The notes under the pieces were generated by a model. That model saw only the letters and a program-made list of their open reading frames with translations, ran no database searches and was not told the DNA's origin. From assembly GCA_025922795.1 (NCBI GenBank), contig JAICHC010000110.1, positions 1-7,768 on the forward strand: a stretch of 7,768 bases of DNA, written 5' to 3'. The translations under genes were made by a program, and so were the position numbers. The stretch comes from Candidatus Binatia bacterium. Its GTDB lineage: Bacteria; Desulfobacterota_B; Binatia; UBA9968. The stretch's first letter is position 1; each line of letters opens with the position of its first letter. Shown in pieces: positions 1-6,596 of this stretch.

Positions 1-632
1 AAGAGTGCGAGATCGTGCTCAAGCACGCCGATGGCATTCTCATACCGGGCGGTTTTGGCGATCGCGGCAGTGAAGGCAAGATCAACGCGATCCGCTATGC
101 CAGGGAGAACAAAGTTCCTTTTCTTGGGATCTGTCTCGGTATGCAAATGGCAGTCGTCGAGTTCGCGCGCAACGTCTGCGGCCTGCAGGGCGCCAACTCG
201 AGCGAATTTGACTTGCAGACACCGCACCCGGTCATTCACTTGATGGCGGAGCAGAAAGCGATCGACACCAAGGGCGGCACCATGCGGTTGGGAACCTATC
301 CCTGCGTGCTGCAGAACGAGACGCTGGCGGCGAAGCTGTACGGCAGAGAAAAGATCGACGAACGGCATCGCCATCGCTACGAGTTCAATAATAGCTATCG
401 CTCCGAGTTTGCCGCCAAGGGCATGCTCCTCAGCGGCCTTTCGCCGGACGGTAGCTTGGTCGAGATCATTGAGCTCAAGGGACATCCTTGGTTCCTGGGC
501 TGTCAGTTTCATCCTGAATTCAAATCCCGGCCCATGTCGAGCCACCCGCTTTTTCGTGGCTTCATCGAAGCCGCGTTGGCCAATCGGAGAGCCGTGCCGG
601 AAATTCCCAGAATGAAAATCGTTCGCACCTGA
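1..632 (+). CDS. pyrG: CTP synthase, C-terminal glutaminase half (5' end outside window)
   Basis: CTP synthase makes CTP from UTP, ATP and glutamine in the cytoplasm. Only the class I glutamine amidotransferase domain is here; the reading frame is open from base 3, and the N-terminal synthetase domain lies upstream of the window. Visible motifs are the oxyanion-loop segment IPGGFGDRG, the nucleophile elbow GICLGMQ with its catalytic Cys codon at 132-134, the conserved RHRHRYEFN segment, and FHPEFKSRP with the catalytic His (codon 510-512) and Glu two residues later. The chain ends normally after [14 protein letters not shown] at a TGA (630-632). kdsA follows after 20 nt, so the two are probably co-transcribed. 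CTP is needed downstream by KdsB to activate Kdo, which fits this location. Identity is very secure; the GTG at 15 is an internal codon, not the start. Confidence 0.97.
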   Translation, partial: ECEIVLKHADGILIPGGFGDRGSEGKINAIRYARENKVPFLGICLGMQMAVVEFARNVCGLQGANSSEFDLQTPHPVIHLMAEQKAIDTKGGTMRLGTYPCVLQNETLAAKLYGREKIDERHRHRYEFNNSYRSEFAAKGMLLSGLSPDGSLVEIIELKGHPWFLGCQFHPEFKSRPMSSHPLFRGFIEAALANRRAVPEIPRMKIVRT

Positions 633-652
633 CCGCTTGTGTTGGGTTTGCC

Positions 653-1498
653 ATGGCAACCAAGAAAGTCACCGTAGGGCAAGTACGCATTGGCGGTGGT
701 TTGCCTTTCGCAGTGATCGCCGGGCCTTGCGTGATCGAAAGCAAGGAATCGGCGCTGCGCCACGCGGCGGCGCTGAAAGAGAAAGCCGATCGCGCCGGAG
801 TGCCGTACATCTTTAAATCGTCCTATGACAAAGCAAACCGATCTTCGTTGAATTCTTTTCGCGGGCCGGGATTGGAAAAAGGCCTGGAGATCCTCGAGCA
901 GGTCAAAACTCGCATCGGCGTGCCGATCCTGACCGACGTGCACGAAATCGAGCAGGTCCCTGCGGCCAAAGCCGTCGCCGATATCCTGCAGATTCCGGCT
1001 TTTCTGTGCAGGCAGACCGATTTTGTCCTGGCGGTAGCCAACTCCGGCAGAGTCGTCAATGTTAAAAAGGGGCAGTTTCTGGCTCCTTGGGATATGCGCA
1101 ATGTTCTCGATAAAATCCTTTCCACCGGCAACGACCAGGTGCTGCTGACCGAGCGCGGCGTGTCTTTCGGCTACAATCATTTGATTTCCGACATGCGCTC
1201 GCTCGTGGTCATGCGCGAGCTCGGTTATCCGGTCGTGTTCGACGCCACTCACAGTCTTCAGCTGCCGGGCGGACTTGGCAGCGCGTCGGGCGGCGAGCGC
1301 AAGTATATTCCGGCGTTGGCGCGCGCCGCCGTGGCAGCGGGCGTCGATGCGCTGTTTATGGAAGTTCACGAGGATCCCGAACACGCTTTGAGCGACGGCC
1401 CCAATTCTCTCCCATTAAGTGACTTCGAGAGTCTCCTCAAGGTCGCCAAACAGGTCGACGCGTTGGTGAAAGAAGAAGAGGAAGGCGGTTTGGGGTGA
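653..1498 (+). CDS. kdsA: 3-deoxy-D-manno-octulosonate 8-phosphate synthase, metal-dependent type
   Basis: KdsA condenses phosphoenolpyruvate with arabinose-5-phosphate to give Kdo-8-phosphate, the committed step of Kdo synthesis. The 281-residue length is usual for the family. Recognisable segments are IAGPCVIES (residues 22-30), [12 protein letters not shown] (54-65), PAFLCRQTD (115-123), [12 protein letters not shown] (136-147), ERGVSFGYN (167-175), [11 protein letters not shown] (197-207) and [14 protein letters not shown] (235-248). Cys26, His200, Glu237 and Asp248 have the same spacing as the metal ligands Cys11, His185, Glu222 and Asp233 of the Aquifex aeolicus enzyme, whereas E. coli KdsA has Asn at the Cys position. 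This marks a metal-dependent enzyme. The ATG at 653 is preceded by GGG at 644-646, a modest Shine-Dalgarno. The acidic C-terminal tail (EEEEGG) also carries the ribosome binding site for kdsD, whose GTG overlaps this stop by 4 nt. Confidence 0.97.
   Translation: MATKKVTVGQVRIGGGLPFAVIAGPCVIESKESALRHAAALKEKADRAGVPYIFKSSYDKANRSSLNSFRGPGLEKGLEILEQVKTRIGVPILTDVHEIEQVPAAKAVADILQIPAFLCRQTDFVLAVANSGRVVNVKKGQFLAPWDMRNVLDKILSTGNDQVLLTERGVSFGYNHLISDMRSLVVMRELGYPVVFDATHSLQLPGGLGSASGGERKYIPALARAAVAAGVDALFMEVHEDPEHALSDGPNSLPLSDFESLLKVAKQVDALVKEEEEGGLG
1478..1485 (+). promoter_or_regulatory. Ribosome binding site for kdsD inside the kdsA 3' end
   Basis: The purine run GAGGAAGG lies 9 nt before the GTG at 1495 and is the best Shine-Dalgarno in reach. 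It sits within the Glu/Gly codons of the KdsA tail and supports GTG 1495 as the start of kdsD, coupled to kdsA termination. Confidence 0.6.
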
Positions 1499-2469
1499 AC
1501 TCAACCGGCATTCTCAAACGCGCGGCAGACGTGTTGCGGATCGAGTCCGACGGGCTTCTTGCGCTGGTCGAACGGCTCGATGAAAGTTTCGTGCGCGCGG
1601 TTGAGTTGCTGTGTCACTGCCGCGGCAAGGTCGTCGTGACGGGTTTGGGAAAATCCGGATTGATTTGCCGCAAGATTGCCGCCACTCTTGCCAGCACCGG
1701 CACGCCAGCGTTCTTTCTCCATTCCGGCGACGGCATCCACGGCGATCTCGGCATGGTCATGAAGGGCGACGTGATCCTGGCGATATCTAACAGCGGTGAG
1801 ACCGAAGAGATCTTAAAGCTGCTGCCGCATTTCAAACTCCACGGGATTAAGTTGATCGTCATGACCGGCAATGCCGATTCATCCCTCGCCAAGGCCGGTG
1901 ACGTTGTCCTGAACATCCGCGTCAAAGAGGCGTGTCCACTAGGTTTGGCGCCGACGGCCAGTACCACGGCGGCGCTGGCGATGGGCGATGCCCTGGCGGT
2001 CGTGTTGCTTGAAGAGAAAGGTTTTAATGAAGAAGATTTCGCCATGCGTCATCCGGGCGGAATCCTCGGCCGGAAGTTGTTTCTTCGAGTCGAAGACCTA
2101 ATGCATCACGGAGATGGGCTGCCGCTCGTGCGCCATGATACGGCGGTCAAGGACGCGCTGTTCGAGATCACTTCGAAGCGCTTAGGTGTAACAGGCGTTA
2201 CCGACGCCGAAGGCAATTTAATCGGCATCATTACTGACGGTGACCTGCGCCGAGGGCTGCAGGCCCATGGCGACAGGATTCTCAGCAAGAGAAGCGACGA
2301 ATTGATGAGCCTGCATCCAAAGACCATCGGCAAAGATGTCCTCGCCGCACGAGCGCTCAGTGAAATGGAAGAAAACTCGCCGCGTCCCATCACTTGTCTT
2401 TTCGTGTTAGACCACGGGAAGCCCGTCGGCGTCATTCATCTCCACGATATTCTCAAGACAGGAATCTGA
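1495..2469 (+). CDS. kdsD: D-arabinose-5-phosphate isomerase (SIS + two CBS domains)
   Basis: This KpsF/GutQ-family enzyme interconverts ribulose-5-phosphate and arabinose-5-phosphate, supplying the sugar substrate of KdsA. At 324 residues it matches E. coli KdsD (328). The SIS domain spans roughly residues 35-180, with GLGKSG (50-55), [10 protein letters not shown] (67-76), IHGDLGM (81-87), [10 protein letters not shown] (97-106), [15 protein letters not shown] (144-158) and [10 protein letters not shown] (185-194). Residues equivalent to E. coli Lys59, His88, Glu111, Glu152 and His193 are present as Lys53, His82, Glu105, Glu145 and His186. Two CBS domains follow (about 204-260 and 269-324), including [10 protein letters not shown] and VIHLHDIL. 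The start is GTG in a GTGA overlap with the kdsA stop, which suggests translational coupling. GutQ or KpsF would be alternative names for the same activity; the Kdo-gene neighbours favour kdsD. Confidence 0.95.
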   Translation: MNSTGILKRAADVLRIESDGLLALVERLDESFVRAVELLCHCRGKVVVTGLGKSGLICRKIAATLASTGTPAFFLHSGDGIHGDLGMVMKGDVILAISNSGETEEILKLLPHFKLHGIKLIVMTGNADSSLAKAGDVVLNIRVKEACPLGLAPTASTTAALAMGDALAVVLLEEKGFNEEDFAMRHPGGILGRKLFLRVEDLMHHGDGLPLVRHDTAVKDALFEITSKRLGVTGVTDAEGNLIGIITDGDLRRGLQAHGDRILSKRSDELMSLHPKTIGKDVLAARALSEMEENSPRPITCLFVLDHGKPVGVIHLHDILKTGI

Positions 2470-2476
2470 CCGTCCC

Positions 2477-3007
2477 GTGAAGCGTATTTCCACTGGCGCT
2501 CGCGAGAAGGCGAAGCAGATCGTGTTGCTGCTTCTCGACGTCGACGGGGTTCTCACCGACGGCCGTATTATCCTCGATGATCGGGGCGTGGAGACCAAGC
2601 AATTTCACGTTCGTGACGGGCAAGGCATTTCCCTGCTGATGCGCGCCGGCATCGAGGTCGGTCTGATCTCGGCGCGGTCATCGCCGAGTGTGCGCCATCG
2701 CGCCAAAGAGCTGGGGATCCGCCTGGTGCGCCAAGGCGTAGGAAACAAACTGCTTGCATACGAGGAAATTAAACGCAGCCGGCGTCTACGCAACAGTCAG
2801 ATTGCCTACGTCGGCGACGATGTCATCGATCTACCCATTCTGCGAAGCGCTGGCCTGGCGGTAACCGTTGCCGATGGCTCGGCGCACCTGCGCTCGGCGG
2901 TAGATTGGGTGACCGCCGCAGGCGGCGGGCTTGGCGCGGTGCGCGAGGTTGCCGAGCTGCTTCTCAAGAGCCAGAAAAAATGGCGCGCAGTGATAGACAA
3001 ACTATAG
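2477..3007 (+). CDS. kdsC: 3-deoxy-D-manno-octulosonate 8-phosphate phosphatase (HAD family)
   Basis: KdsC hydrolyses Kdo-8-phosphate to Kdo and phosphate, the step after KdsA. It is a small cap-less HAD phosphatase of 176 residues; E. coli KdsC has 188, with the extra residues at the N-terminus. HAD motif I is DVDGVLTDG (residues 21-29, nucleophile Asp21 and acid/base Asp23), followed by FHVRDGQGI (43-51). Motif II is the ISAR segment (Ser65), motif III is the GNK segment (Lys91), and motif IV is YVGDDVIDLP (111-120) with the Mg-binding aspartates. VADGSAHLRSAVDWVT and GGGLGAVREV are also typical of the family. It starts with GTG 7 nt after kdsD; the nearest upstream AGGA (2460-2463) is rather far away, so translation may depend on ribosomes arriving from kdsD. 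With kdsA and kdsD it completes the route from ribulose-5-phosphate to Kdo. Confidence 0.94.
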   Translation: MKRISTGAREKAKQIVLLLLDVDGVLTDGRIILDDRGVETKQFHVRDGQGISLLMRAGIEVGLISARSSPSVRHRAKELGIRLVRQGVGNKLLAYEEIKRSRRLRNSQIAYVGDDVIDLPILRSAGLAVTVADGSAHLRSAVDWVTAAGGGLGAVREVAELLLKSQKKWRAVIDKL

Positions 3008-3055
3008 GAAAAATAAGACCATTTTGGCGCCCAAAGCAATTTCCATGCCGATTCC

Positions 3056-3084
3056 TTTACAGGCGTCTTGAAGAGTGCTATTTT
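3056..3084 (+). promoter_or_regulatory. Sigma70-type promoter with extended -10, driving lptC onwards
   Basis: A -35 box TTTACA (3056-3061) and a -10 box TATTTT (3079-3084) are separated by exactly 17 nt. TG at 3076-3077, one base before the -10, makes an extended -10 element. The boxes match the consensus at 5 of 6 and 4 of 6 positions. The predicted transcript would begin near 3091, leaving an untranslated leader of only about 8-14 nt before the lptC ATGs. It lies in the longest AT-rich intergenic gap between the Kdo genes and the transport genes. No experimental support can be seen from sequence. Confidence 0.5.
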
Positions 3085-3104
3085 TGCATTTTACTTGGAT
3101 GCAT

Positions 3105-3731
3105 ATGCGCAAGGTAAGGCGATCGTTTCTCTTGTTGGCTATTTTGGTTTCGCTCGGTGGAGTGACTTACAAAGTGGCGGAAATCATCGGCCGCATGCAA
3201 GAACAAATCACAGCGAATCCGCTGACGGCATTGGACTATCTTCCCGAATCGACCCTTCGGATCAAGGACTTTCATCGTTCAAAAATTGAGGACGGACGCA
3301 AGGTCTGGGAGCTTTTCGGAGAGGAAGCCAGTTATTACAAAGAGCAGAAAGAAGCGGTCATCAAAAAGCCCAAGTTCTTCTATTACGACAAAGAAGGCGA
3401 GGTTGCCGAGAGCCAGGGAGACGAAGCGCGCATGTATCTGAATGACAAAGAGCTTGAGCGGATGGAGTTGCGCGGCGATATCGAGGTCTCCTTCCAGGGC
3501 TACGTGCTTAAATCCGAGGAAGCGAATTATTTGCCCGCCAAGGACCAGATCGTGCTTCCCAGCCATACCACCGTGGTCGGCGAGGGCATTGCCGTAGAAG
3601 GCTCTCGAATGGAAATCGAATTGGAGGAGAAAAAAATTCGCTTGATTCAAGCTGTCAAAACCAAAATCGAGCCTGAAAAGTTGTCCAAGAAAAAGACTAT
3701 AGCTGGTTCGAGCCCGCGAGTCGGGGGATGA
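3105..3731 (+). CDS. lptC: LPS export protein LptC (bitopic inner-membrane periplasmic protein)
   Basis: LptC receives LPS from the LptB2FG ABC transporter and passes it to LptA. Counting from the ATG at 3105 the product has 208 residues: a short basic N-terminus (MRKVRR), one hydrophobic segment at about residues 7-22, then a periplasmic domain. The DUF1239/LptC pattern is seen in the LRIKDFHRSKIEDGRKVWELF stretch, FYYDKEGEV, and the beta-strand repeats around AESQGDEARMYLNDKELERMELRGDIEV and YVLKSEEANYLPAKDQIVL. The frame extends back to a GTG at 3075, but that codon lies inside the probable promoter. ATG 3099 is possible; ATG 3105 is preferred because GGA (3097-3099) lies 5 nt before it. 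The stop overlaps the lptA ATG at 3728 (ATGA). LptC sequences diverge greatly, so the call rests on topology, the fold pattern and position before lptA-lptB. Confidence 0.88.
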   Translation: MRKVRRSFLLLAILVSLGGVTYKVAEIIGRMQEQITANPLTALDYLPESTLRIKDFHRSKIEDGRKVWELFGEEASYYKEQKEAVIKKPKFFYYDKEGEVAESQGDEARMYLNDKELERMELRGDIEVSFQGYVLKSEEANYLPAKDQIVLPSHTTVVGEGIAVEGSRMEIELEEKKIRLIQAVKTKIEPEKLSKKKTIAGSSPRVGG

Positions 3732-4285
3732 TTATGTTTCGGATCACGCTTGCGATGGCAATTCTCTTTGGCCTCGTTACTTTTCCGGCGATGGCGATCA
3801 AGGCACCAGCCGCGGCCAAGGATAGCAAAAATTCAGCGGGATTCGAATTCAACAAAAAAGATCCGATTTACATCACCGCGGATTGGATGGAAGTCGATCA
3901 GAAAAAAAATTCCATCATGTACAAGGGTCGCGTGGTCACTATCCAAAACGATATGACCATGCGTAGCGAGACGCTCACGGCTTATTATGATCCGGAAATG
4001 AAGCAGCTAAAACAGATCGTCGCCGAGGGCAAGGTGAACGCGACGCAGGGTAATCGAGTGGCGACCGGCGATAAGGCCGTCTTCGATGATCAGGCAAAAA
4101 CGGTCACGCTTACCGGAAGCCCGGTGATGCGGCAGGGCAACAGCCAAGTCAGCGGCGTCAAAGTGATATACTATATCGAGCAAGACCGGGCGATTGCCGA
4201 AGGGGATGGCAAGGTGCGCGTACGGGCAACGATATTTCCGGATGAGCTCAAGAGCCGGGAGCAAGGGGATGCCAAGAAAGAATGA
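3728..4285 (+). CDS. lptA: LPS transport periplasmic bridge protein LptA (OstA-like)
   Basis: LptA polymerises into the beta-jellyroll bridge that carries LPS across the periplasm from LptC to LptD. The 185-residue product starts with a Sec signal peptide: a hydrophobic core at about residues 6-19, then FPAMA, with likely cleavage after Ala23. The mature part shows repeated OstA strands: DPIYITADWMEVDQKKN (45-61), YKGRVVTIQNDMTMRSETLT (65-84), VAEGKVNATQGNRVATGDKA (98-117) and VTLTGSPVMRQGNSQVSG (126-143). It ends in a charged, lysine-rich tail. ATG 3728 overlaps the lptC stop. A second ATG at 3734 (Met3) sits 5 nt after GGGGGA (3723-3728), a better placed ribosome binding site, so the true start may be two codons later. 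The gene overlaps lptB by ATGA. Confidence 0.92.
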   Translation: MIMFRITLAMAILFGLVTFPAMAIKAPAAAKDSKNSAGFEFNKKDPIYITADWMEVDQKKNSIMYKGRVVTIQNDMTMRSETLTAYYDPEMKQLKQIVAEGKVNATQGNRVATGDKAVFDDQAKTVTLTGSPVMRQGNSQVSGVKVIYYIEQDRAIAEGDGKVRVRATIFPDELKSREQGDAKKE

Positions 4286-5004
4286 GCCTCCTCAAGGCGG
4301 TGTCGGTCACGAAATCCTATGGCGGACGGCGTGTTGTTAACGGAATCAGTTTAGAAGTGAAAGGCGGCGAGGTCGTCGGATTGCTTGGCCCGAACGGCGC
4401 CGGCAAAACGACGACGTTTCACATGATGGTCGGTTTGGTTCAGCCGGACGACGGGCGGGTGGTGATGAATGAGGACGATTTAACAAGCGCACCGATTCAC
4501 CAGCGGGCGCGCGCCGGAATCAGCTACTTGCCGCAAGAGTCGTCGGTTTTTCGCCGGCTGACGGTGGAAGAAAATTTGCGGGCGATACTGCAGACGCTGG
4601 ACTTGGAATCGACCGAGCAGCAGGAACGCGCTAACGCGTTAATGAACATGCTTGGAGTGAGTCATTTGGCGTCTCACAAAGCCATGACGCTTTCTGGCGG
4701 TGAGCGCAGGCGGGTGGAAATCGCACGGGCCCTGGTGCTGTCGCCGTTTTTTCTGTTGCTCGATGAGCCCTTTACCGGCATCGATCCGATTGCGGTTGCC
4801 GAAATTCAGAAAATCGTGCGCCGGCTAACTAGCAGCGGGATCGGAATTCTCATCACCGATCATAATGTGAGGGAAACTCTGGGAATCTGCGACCGAGCCT
4901 ACATCGTCAATGAAGGCACCGTGCTTGAAGAAGGCACACCGGAGGGCATTGCTGAGAGCGCGAAAGCGCGCAAGTTCTATTTGGGAGAAGATTTTAGGTT
5001 TTAG
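4282..5004 (+). CDS. lptB: LPS export ABC transporter ATP-binding protein LptB
   Basis: LptB is the cytoplasmic ATPase that pairs with LptF and LptG to extract LPS from the inner membrane. The 240 residues match the family length (241 in E. coli). Seen in order are Walker A GPNGAGKT (36-43), Q-loop LPQESSVF (83-90) with Phe90 at the family position that contacts the membrane partners, ABC signature LSGGE (137-141), Walker B LLLDEP with catalytic Glu162, D-loop GIDP (166-169) and H-loop ITDHN with His194. The C-terminus LGEDFRF matches the characteristic LptB ending. The start is in an ATGA overlap with the lptA stop, so the two are probably translationally coupled. lptF and lptG are not in the window, and in many genomes they lie elsewhere. 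The specific LptB ending and neighbouring genes exclude a LivF-type amino-acid transporter ATPase. Confidence 0.97.
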   Translation: MSLLKAVSVTKSYGGRRVVNGISLEVKGGEVVGLLGPNGAGKTTTFHMMVGLVQPDDGRVVMNEDDLTSAPIHQRARAGISYLPQESSVFRRLTVEENLRAILQTLDLESTEQQERANALMNMLGVSHLASHKAMTLSGGERRRVEIARALVLSPFFLLLDEPFTGIDPIAVAEIQKIVRRLTSSGIGILITDHNVRETLGICDRAYIVNEGTVLEEGTPEGIAESAKARKFYLGEDFRF

Positions 5005-5006
5005 CT

Positions 5007-6488
5007 ATGGCTCTTGAGATTCGTCAAGTTCAGAAACTGGCTCAGCAGCTAGTGATGACGCCGCAGCTGCAGCAAGCGATCAAGCTGCTGCAACTTTCCC
5101 GGCTTGAATTGGAAGAAATGGTCTTGAAAGAGCTGCAGGAGAATCCCGCGCTCGAAGAAGGCCAGGCGGAAGAGAGCGAGGGCAGCAGCGAGCCACCGCG
5201 CAGTGACTTACCGGAAGCCATCCCCGGGGTGGAAACCGGCGAAGCGGTGCTCAACCGGGAGATGTCCGCTGTCGATAAGATCGGCACCCTGGACTGGCAG
5301 GAGTATCTGGATACCCATTCGAATTCGATTCACGGCTCACTGACCGCCGAAGCCACGTCGGAGGACGGCGACTCACCGCCGTCGTGGGAAAACAGCCTGA
5401 CCAAAAAAACCACCTTGGAGGATCATCTCATCTGGCAACTGCGCCTATCCAAGATCACCGAACGGGAGTCGGCGATCGGACTCCATATTATCCAAAATCT
5501 CGATGAAAACGGCTATCTGGCGCTCAGCAGCGAAGAAATCTGCAATGCCACCGAGAGCCAACCCGACGAGTTTGAAGCGGTGCTGAAGCGCATCCAGTTT
5601 TTCGACCCGGTCGGGGTTGCAGCGCGCGACCTGCGCGAGTGTTTATTGGTCCAGCTGGAAAATCTTCACCTCAGCGACAGCCTGGCGGCGAAGATCGTCG
5701 CCAACCATTTGAACTTTCTCGAGTCCAAAAGGTACGAAAAACTAGCCAAGGACTTAAACGTCACCATCGACGAAATCGCCGAAGCGGCGCACATGATCGC
5801 ATCCCTGGAACCCAAGCCTTCACGTGGCTACGAGCAGGATGAAGTGCGCACGGTCTTACCGGATGTTTTCGTCGAAAAGGTCGGCGACGAATTCCTGATC
5901 TATTTGAACGATGACGGCGTGCCGCGGCTGCGCGTCAGCTCGCTTTATCGGCGGATGGCGGGTCAAGAGGGAGTGGCGGAGGAACAGGCGCGGCAGTATT
6001 TGCAGGAGAAGGTGCGCGCCGCGACATGGTTGATCAAGAGTATCCAGCAACGTCAGCAAACACTGTTCAGAGTGACCCAAAGCATCTTTAAGTTTCAGCA
6101 GGAATTCCTGGACTTCGGCGTTAGCCATCTCAAACCGATGGTGCTGCGCGACGTGGCCGAAGACATCCACATGCACGAATCCACCGTCAGCCGCGCCACG
6201 GCCAATAAATACGTGCACACGCCGCAGGGTCTTTTCGAGCTCAAGTTCTTTTTTCAGAGCGGTCTCAAGGGCGGCAACGGCGAAGATGTTGCGAGCGAGA
6301 GCGTCAAGGAGAAAATCCGCGGCATCATCGGCGCTGAAGATCCGCGCAAGCCGTACAGCGATCAGCACATCGCCGCCATGCTGTCGACCGATTCCATCGA
6401 TATCGCCCGGCGAACGGTGGCCAAGTATCGCGAAGCGATGGGCATTCTGCCTTCGTCGAAACGCCGCCAACCGTTCCTGCGCAGATGA
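5007..6488 (+). CDS. rpoN: RNA polymerase sigma-54 factor
   Basis: Sigma-54 directs RNA polymerase to -24/-12 promoters that need AAA+ activators. The 493-residue protein is full length. Region I (residues 1-50) has the glutamine- and leucine-rich activator-response segment (QQLVMTPQLQQAIKLLQ, ELQENPALEE). An acidic, low-complexity region II covers about 50-125. The core-binding part of region III spans about 130-330, with LDENGYL (165-171), FFDPVGVAARDLRECLL (198-214) and a VLPDVFVE segment (283-290). The helix-turn-helix for -12 recognition is at about 378-402 (MVLRDVAEDIHMHESTVSRA), followed by YVHTPQGLFELKFFF (402-416). The RpoN box ARRTVAKYRE is intact at 467-476 and reads the -24 element. 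It begins 2 nt after lptB, with TAGG at 4995-4998 as a weak ribosome binding site. Location after lptB is conserved in many Proteobacteria. Confidence 0.98.
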   Translation: MALEIRQVQKLAQQLVMTPQLQQAIKLLQLSRLELEEMVLKELQENPALEEGQAEESEGSSEPPRSDLPEAIPGVETGEAVLNREMSAVDKIGTLDWQEYLDTHSNSIHGSLTAEATSEDGDSPPSWENSLTKKTTLEDHLIWQLRLSKITERESAIGLHIIQNLDENGYLALSSEEICNATESQPDEFEAVLKRIQFFDPVGVAARDLRECLLVQLENLHLSDSLAAKIVANHLNFLESKRYEKLAKDLNVTIDEIAEAAHMIASLEPKPSRGYEQDEVRTVLPDVFVEKVGDEFLIYLNDDGVPRLRVSSLYRRMAGQEGVAEEQARQYLQEKVRAATWLIKSIQQRQQTLFRVTQSIFKFQQEFLDFGVSHLKPMVLRDVAEDIHMHESTVSRATANKYVHTPQGLFELKFFFQSGLKGGNGEDVASESVKEKIRGIIGAEDPRKPYSDQHIAAMLSTDSIDIARRTVAKYREAMGILPSSKRRQPFLRR

Positions 6489-6509
6489 CTTCACGGACAA
6501 CCGCCGTCG

Positions 6510-6596
6510 ATGAGCGATCTCGAGGCGCGCAAGTCCAACTCGCCGGCCAAAGCCGATCCATTCCTTAATCAGAAAAGAAAAAAGGTCGAGGCGTGA
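6510..6596 (+). CDS. Possible small protein of 28 residues between rpoN and ptsN
   Basis: I do not recognise this ORF. It begins with ATG 21 nt after the rpoN stop, reads MSDLEARKSN at the start and DPFLNQKRKKVEA at the end, and stops at TGA 6594-6596, overlapping the ptsN GTG by 4 nt (GTGA). Such an overlap is the coupling pattern used elsewhere in this operon (kdsA/kdsD, lptC/lptA, lptA/lptB). The product would be strongly charged, basic at its end, with no signal peptide or membrane segment. Third codon positions are rich in G and C in the first half, like the neighbouring genes. Against it, there is no clear Shine-Dalgarno before 6510 and so short an ORF can arise by chance. Many relatives carry hpf here, but the sequence does not resemble Hpf. 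It may be a real leader-type peptide or only spacer. Confidence 0.3.
   Translation: MSDLEARKSNSPAKADPFLNQKRKKVEA
6578..6584 (+). other. A_AAA_AAG slippery heptamer before ptsN
   Basis: The heptamer AAAAAAG is identical to the -1 frameshift site of E. coli dnaX. In the frame of the small ORF at 6510 the codons are AGA-AAA-AAG, exactly the X_XXY_YYZ phasing. A -1 shift would continue as GGT CGA GGC and then the ptsN GTG, with no stop. No upstream stimulatory Shine-Dalgarno or strong downstream hairpin is evident, so use of the site is speculative. Confidence 0.25.
6581..6585 (+). promoter_or_regulatory. Ribosome binding site for ptsN
   Basis: AAAGG ends 7 nt before the GTG at 6593 and is the best-spaced Shine-Dalgarno. 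It supports GTG 6593 as the start, consistent with the MKITDFL-type N-terminus common in the family. It overlaps the A-rich heptamer at 6578-6584. Confidence 0.5.

Noticed and set aside
509..1384. 291-codon open frame on the minus strand opposite kdsA
   Set aside because: It is fully antisense to a well-conserved kdsA and the pyrG end. The translation shows no family motif and it arises from the codon bias of the real gene.
3022..3036. Small hairpin TTTGG-CGC-CCAAA after kdsC as a possible terminator
   Set aside because: The stem is only 5 bp and is not followed by a T-run, so it does not qualify as an intrinsic terminator.
3902..3909. Eight-A run in lptA (and a seven-A run at 3630-3636 in lptC) as slippage sites
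   Set aside because: Both encode expected Lys/Asn-rich stretches in A-rich genes, and shifted frames lead only to stops. There is no sign of a functional second product.
4165..4177. Palindrome GATATA-C-TATATC inside lptA
   Set aside because: It is explained by codons for a VIYYIE beta strand. There is no second copy or gene boundary nearby to suggest an operator.
4958..4969. GCGC-GAAA-GCGC hairpin with a GNRA-type loop near the lptB 3' end
   Set aside because: It is a four-base-pair stem within the conserved ESAKARKF coding segment with no T-run. It is too short to be called a structured element.
5856..6500. 214-codon open frame on the minus strand opposite rpoN
   Set aside because: It is antisense to conserved sigma-54 regions including the RpoN box. 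It has no recognisable protein features and no start signals.
6485..6568. 27-codon ORF starting in an ATGA overlap with the rpoN stop (MTSRTTAVDE...)
   Set aside because: It competes with the 6510 ORF in another frame, has codon usage less like the neighbours, and ends in mid-gap without reaching ptsN. It is probably chance.
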